This document shows positions 60,094 through 64,000 of a stretch of DNA of 64,000 nt, piece after piece. Source of the stretch: Ananas comosus (lineage: Eukaryota; Streptophyta; Magnoliopsida; Poales; Bromeliaceae). A model generated the notes under the pieces. That model worked only from the letters and a program-made list of their open reading frames with translations. It was not told where the DNA came from and made no database searches. The position numbers were made by a program, and so were the translations under genes. The DNA lies in contig NC_033638.1 of NCBI RefSeq assembly GCF_001540865.1, positions 6,205,474 to 6,269,473 of the forward strand, in the 5' to 3' direction. Numbering within the stretch: the stretch's first letter is position 1; every line of letters starts with the position of its first letter.

Positions 60094-61071
60094 TTTATAG
60101 TAATTAATAGGGGATTTGAAATGCAATGTGATGTATTAAATATGAAAATATAAAAATACCGTTCTCTACTAATTTATGCTTTTTGAAAATAATAGCTATT
60201 CCATAAAAATGCCGTTCTCTACTTTATGCTTTTGGAAAATAATAGCTTTTGGAATATATATTATTAACATAGTACGGGGACATGAGTCATGAGTTCAAAT
60301 CTCACGAGGATCCTAGCGTTATTTAATTTCTTCTTATTTAATTACACTCACATCTCGAGCCTATTAAAATATCTCGAGTTCAGAAGTATTAAATATGAAG
60401 ATATAAAAATACTATTCTCTAATGGCTCAAGTTTTTAAAAAATAATAATTATTTTATATTATTTAATATAATGTGTATGCTACGTGCAAGAATGTCTCCT
60501 CCAATAGTCAGCATGGTTTATATTAACTTCTATCCTGATAGATTTATTGAATAAATGAAGCTAGTGTTTTTGTTTTTTTTTCTCCTTTGTGTGTTTGTTG
60601 TGATTGTTGTTTGTTGAGAGATAGGTACGTCCTTATTGTTACCTAAATATAAGCTTCTTAAGCCCTAATAATAGACCTAATTGTCAAAATACCTACACAA
60701 CTTTTTTCAGAGAGACAGTTAAATCAACCATATATTACTATTTTAAAATTTGTGCATTGATATGATAGGCGAGTGTGATTGGACCATCTTAATTTCCACG
60801 GAAATGCTCTCTATATAACTCTTGTTTTTTTCTTTTTTTCTTTTTTTCTTTTTTTGGCCATGCTAACATGCTATATCATGCTACAAAGTATAGACCTAGC
60901 AATTAGAAAATGAACATTGCTACCTCTCCAACCAAAATTGGATCATAAATATCACACTATAATGCAATTAGGTACGTAGGGGTTGAAAGTAGTTAGGATA
61001 AACTCCAATCCATACTACACCGAATTAGATAGAATTAATGTGAATATAATTGTCAAAATTTAGCATTTGAT
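60094..61071. other. Intergenic DNA with a short direct repeat
   Basis: AAAATACCGTTCTCTACT recurs at about 60,155, 60,205 and, diverged, at 60,405. A SINE-like tail (GAATAAATGAAGCTAGTG then T-run) lies near 60,550. No gene. Confidence 0.5.
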
Positions 61072-61450
61072 CATTACAAAAAAATTTTCAATATAAAAAG
61101 ATGCTTTTTATACATATTCAAGCATTCCTACAATATAGCAAATACTAACGCTTCAAAAAGTGTCATTATAGGCCTCTTTGTGTCAAATCAATTTGTTAAA
61201 TGATAAATTTTGCTATTATTTTTAATTTTTCGGTGTTTTAAAGTGTCAGAGTTTTAAAAATCTTGACACTTTAAAGCGTCGAAATAGATTTTATCGACGG
61301 TTGGCATAAGCGTCGGTATATATGTGACGACTCTTCATTTGCTGATGCTTTAATCAATGCTTTCAAATATAACCTTAGACTATATTGGGACACTTTTAAA
61401 CATTGTTAAATAAAAAAAAATATTCTTAAATGCTAATTTTTTTTGTAGTG
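61072..61450. mobile_element. CACTA-type MITE, different subfamily
   Basis: Begins CATTACAAAAAAATTTTC and ends TTTTTTTTGTAGTG. GAT duplication on both sides (61069-61071 and 61451-61453). Inside: AAAGTGTCA, GACACTTT and CGTCGG words in both orientations. Confidence 0.8.
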
Positions 61451-62103
61451 GATATATATTCGTATTCGAATTCGTACTTGAAAAGAAATTAAAAAACAAT
61501 AAATGCGAATATGATTTTTTTAAAAATTCCGACCATACTCTGATTGTTTTCACCCGTGAAATCAGGTCATAAATATCACACTAGTCTAATCATTTTTCTT
61601 AAATACCAAAAATCTTAAAAAAAAAAACAAAGTTGAGTATTATAATCCCAAAATGAAGGGTTGCATAGATCACAATCAAAATTGAATTGCAGATTTAGCA
61701 TTTACCGTAAGAAACTCCGCACAAGTACATGTGGATATAATTAATTATTGCATATTTTATTTTTAATATTGATATGTAGCTTGGTAATGTGACTCACTTT
61801 CCTCTCTATTTGAAAGTTAATGGAATCAAATAGTCCAAAATAGAAACAAATCTATATCAATCATCAATCATGAATCATCAATACATTAATTTATGAGTTG
61901 TTCCTCACATTCTTACAACATGCAATCAAATCTGGCCAAGTGTATAGTAACTAAAGTCATGATTTGAGGTTCAACCAAAACACCTATATTAAAATCAAAA
62001 TGTTTATTTAATCATTGTTTGGCATCTTTGTTGAAAATTCTAAACAATTGAATACACCGTGGATGAATTTTTCTATTGTTATAATGAATAATTAATTAGA
62101 TTC
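61451..62103. other. Intergenic AT-rich DNA, no gene
   Basis: Nothing further is supported. Confidence 0.45.
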
Positions 62104-62114
62104 GGAATATACCA

Positions 62115-62274
62115 TTTTTTTTTTTTTTTGAGAGAGATAGGTAGCACGCTACCCGCTTCGTTTATTTCATTTAGAAATAAACTTAGCTGTAAATGTGAAT
62201 CAACTAGGATTCGAACTTGGGATCTCGGATACCAACCATCAAGTCCTTTGCCACTTGCGGCAGGGACGATCGGT
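62115..62274 (-). mobile_element. tRNA-derived SINE, minus strand, intact duplication
   Basis: Poly-T, GAGAGAGATAGGTAGCACGC, AGGATTCGAACTTGGG and GGGACGATCGGT. Exact 11-bp duplication GGAATATACCA at 62104-62114 and 62275-62285, suggesting one of the younger copies. Confidence 0.92.
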
Positions 62275-62285
62275 GGAATATACCA

Positions 62286-63132
62286 CTGTTGGATCCTCAA
62301 TATAATAAAGTTAAAAGAAATTACTTCGAAGTTTTTTATTTTTTGTTATCAAATAAATTACGTTGGATACACAAAATGACATACAATTCACCATCCACTC
62401 TTTTGTATAGAGATTTTATTTTAAAAAAATAAAACAAGAGACAACAATGTCAAACAAGACCTTAGATTTTTATTTTGATTATGTATGGAGATTCTAACCT
62501 AATTTTGTTAAACAATTGAAACAATAAACACTTACCTCCAGTTTGAGATTGATGACTTATCTTTATCTCAAACTAATCGAGGACCTATTTGGCACTGCTG
62601 TAAATTAAGTTCAGTGTTTTCATACTAGTATTTTCATAAAAAGAGAAAACACTGAAAGATTTTTCAAAGCAGAACTAACTGTACTTTTAGATCTTAGAAT
62701 TTTATTTTTGTTACCCACTACAGCATAAGTACCAAACTTTTCTACTTGCCAATTTTACATGTCTGAGACTAGCATACAAGTCAATTTTGACTAATTTTTT
62801 TTGGGTTAATAATTTGATAATTTGATTTCTGTGGTATAGATGAGACCAGATGATGAACAGTTGGATTGTCAACAGATATATATATATAATTAACAAGAGT
62901 ATAAAACATTGCTTCTGTTTATTAAATGTTGACAAATTGAGTGCTGTGCATGTCTTCTTAATCTTTTCTTTATTTGGGAACTCCATACTAAGCATGCAAT
63001 AATGTCAGAGGAGGCAGCAGTTTAATCACTTCAGAAGGTTTTAGAAGCATTAATTATTAGCATATCATTATGGAAGAGTGTCACTCTAATTTTTTTGACT
63101 TGTCAACTAGGGCTAAACTACACACACACACA

Positions 63133-63189
<57 letters not shown>

Positions 63190-64000
63190 AAGTAGGGGAC
63201 AAAAAAATCAATTTACTCTATTATTCCTATATTTTTTCCTTAAATGTTATAGTTTCCAAACTTCAATAAATTATAGTAAAAAAATTAACCTTTTTTTATT
63301 ATGAAATGATAATTTCATCACCATCTACAAAATAAATCAATTATTTCAACTGAGGGTTTTTTTTTTTTTTTTTTTTGCCTGATTTGTTTTGTTGGAAAAC
63401 TAGCCCTTAGGCATTTACTACAACTGAATTAAAAGGATCGTTTTACAACACAATGCTCATACGTATCTTTGCAACTGTTAGGCACTTGTAAAGTGCAAAA
63501 GATGACCTATTTCTGGGAAAAAAACATTTGTCAAAAGTTATGGGACCAACATAAATATGTAATATCAGGATACAGGGACTCTCCATTCACTTTACCCACA
63601 TATATGTATCACCTCCTTTTTTGTCTTTTTTCTTTTTTTTTTCTCATCTCCTATATTTCTTCTCCCTTTAATATATCTCCTCCAACTTTTGTTTTAATAT
63701 ATATATATATATATATATATAGAGTTGTACTGGGCTACTATTAGTAGCAAAATTCCATTGTTGCTACCAGTTTTTTAGCCTTTGGATCAACTCTTTTCAT
63801 TATTTCTAACCATTGGATTAAATACTATAACCCAGTGGGGACCACTGAACCCTAGGGGGACCACCCAACTCTAACCGACTAATATCATCCTGACCCTACA
63901 ATTTTGCATCCAAGGGTTAAAAACTTGATAGCAAAAAAGCGTTTTACTATTAATAGTATTCCAGCTTAATTCTATATATATATATAGTATAGAATTTTTC
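62286..64000. other. Intergenic DNA with CA/CT and TA microsatellites
   Basis: (CA)n then (CT)n at 63121-63185, poly-T at about 63358-63376 and TA at 63697-63720. Just after the last, GAGTTGTACTGGGCTACTAT begins another fragment resembling the 24,010-type element end. No gene. Confidence 0.55.

Overview
The window is nuclear DNA from a flowering plant, probably a monocot. The evidence is intron-rich genes with plant-specific protein families, a GC- and proline-codon-rich first exon, and dense plant transposable elements: LINE, tRNA-derived SINE, CACTA, hAT, Mutator-like and solo-LTR copies. I cannot name the species from sequence alone.

The main result is a block of about 10 kb, roughly 28,910-39,010, that is written backwards without being complemented. 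Read on either normal strand it holds no credible gene. Read right-to-left without complementing, or left-to-right as its plain complement (the two strands of one molecule), it yields two complete, correctly spliced genes facing each other tail to tail. One is a 361-residue protein phosphatase 2C in 8 coding exons. The other is a 367-residue protein with the plant-specific TIGR01589/A_thal_3526 domain, also in 8 coding exons. Every intron in both is GT-AG and every phase is kept. DNA on both sides reads normally, with a conventional gene to the left and transposons with proper target-site duplications on each side. The inverted text is therefore local, and almost certainly a data or assembly artefact (or a deliberate insertion) rather than biology.

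Layout: 1-1,770 holds broken LINE pieces on the minus strand. 1,771-6,300 is repeats, including GGCC-rich and CCCGAA-rich elements. 6,333-15,700 is the only conventional gene, an RNA pseudouridine synthase of the plant organellar PUS6 type on the plus strand, with several small transposons in its introns. 15,700-28,900 is intergenic DNA rich in small inverted-repeat transposons, including a 1.1 kb CACTA element. 28,910-39,010 is the mirror block with the two hidden genes. 39,020-64,000 is gene-free and dominated by repeats, including a three-level nest (tandem array, then solo LTR, then Mutator-like element) at 48,290-51,500, a cluster of SINEs and three short CACTA elements.

The three genes show no pathway link: one acts in RNA modification, one in Ser/Thr dephosphorylation, and one is of unknown function.
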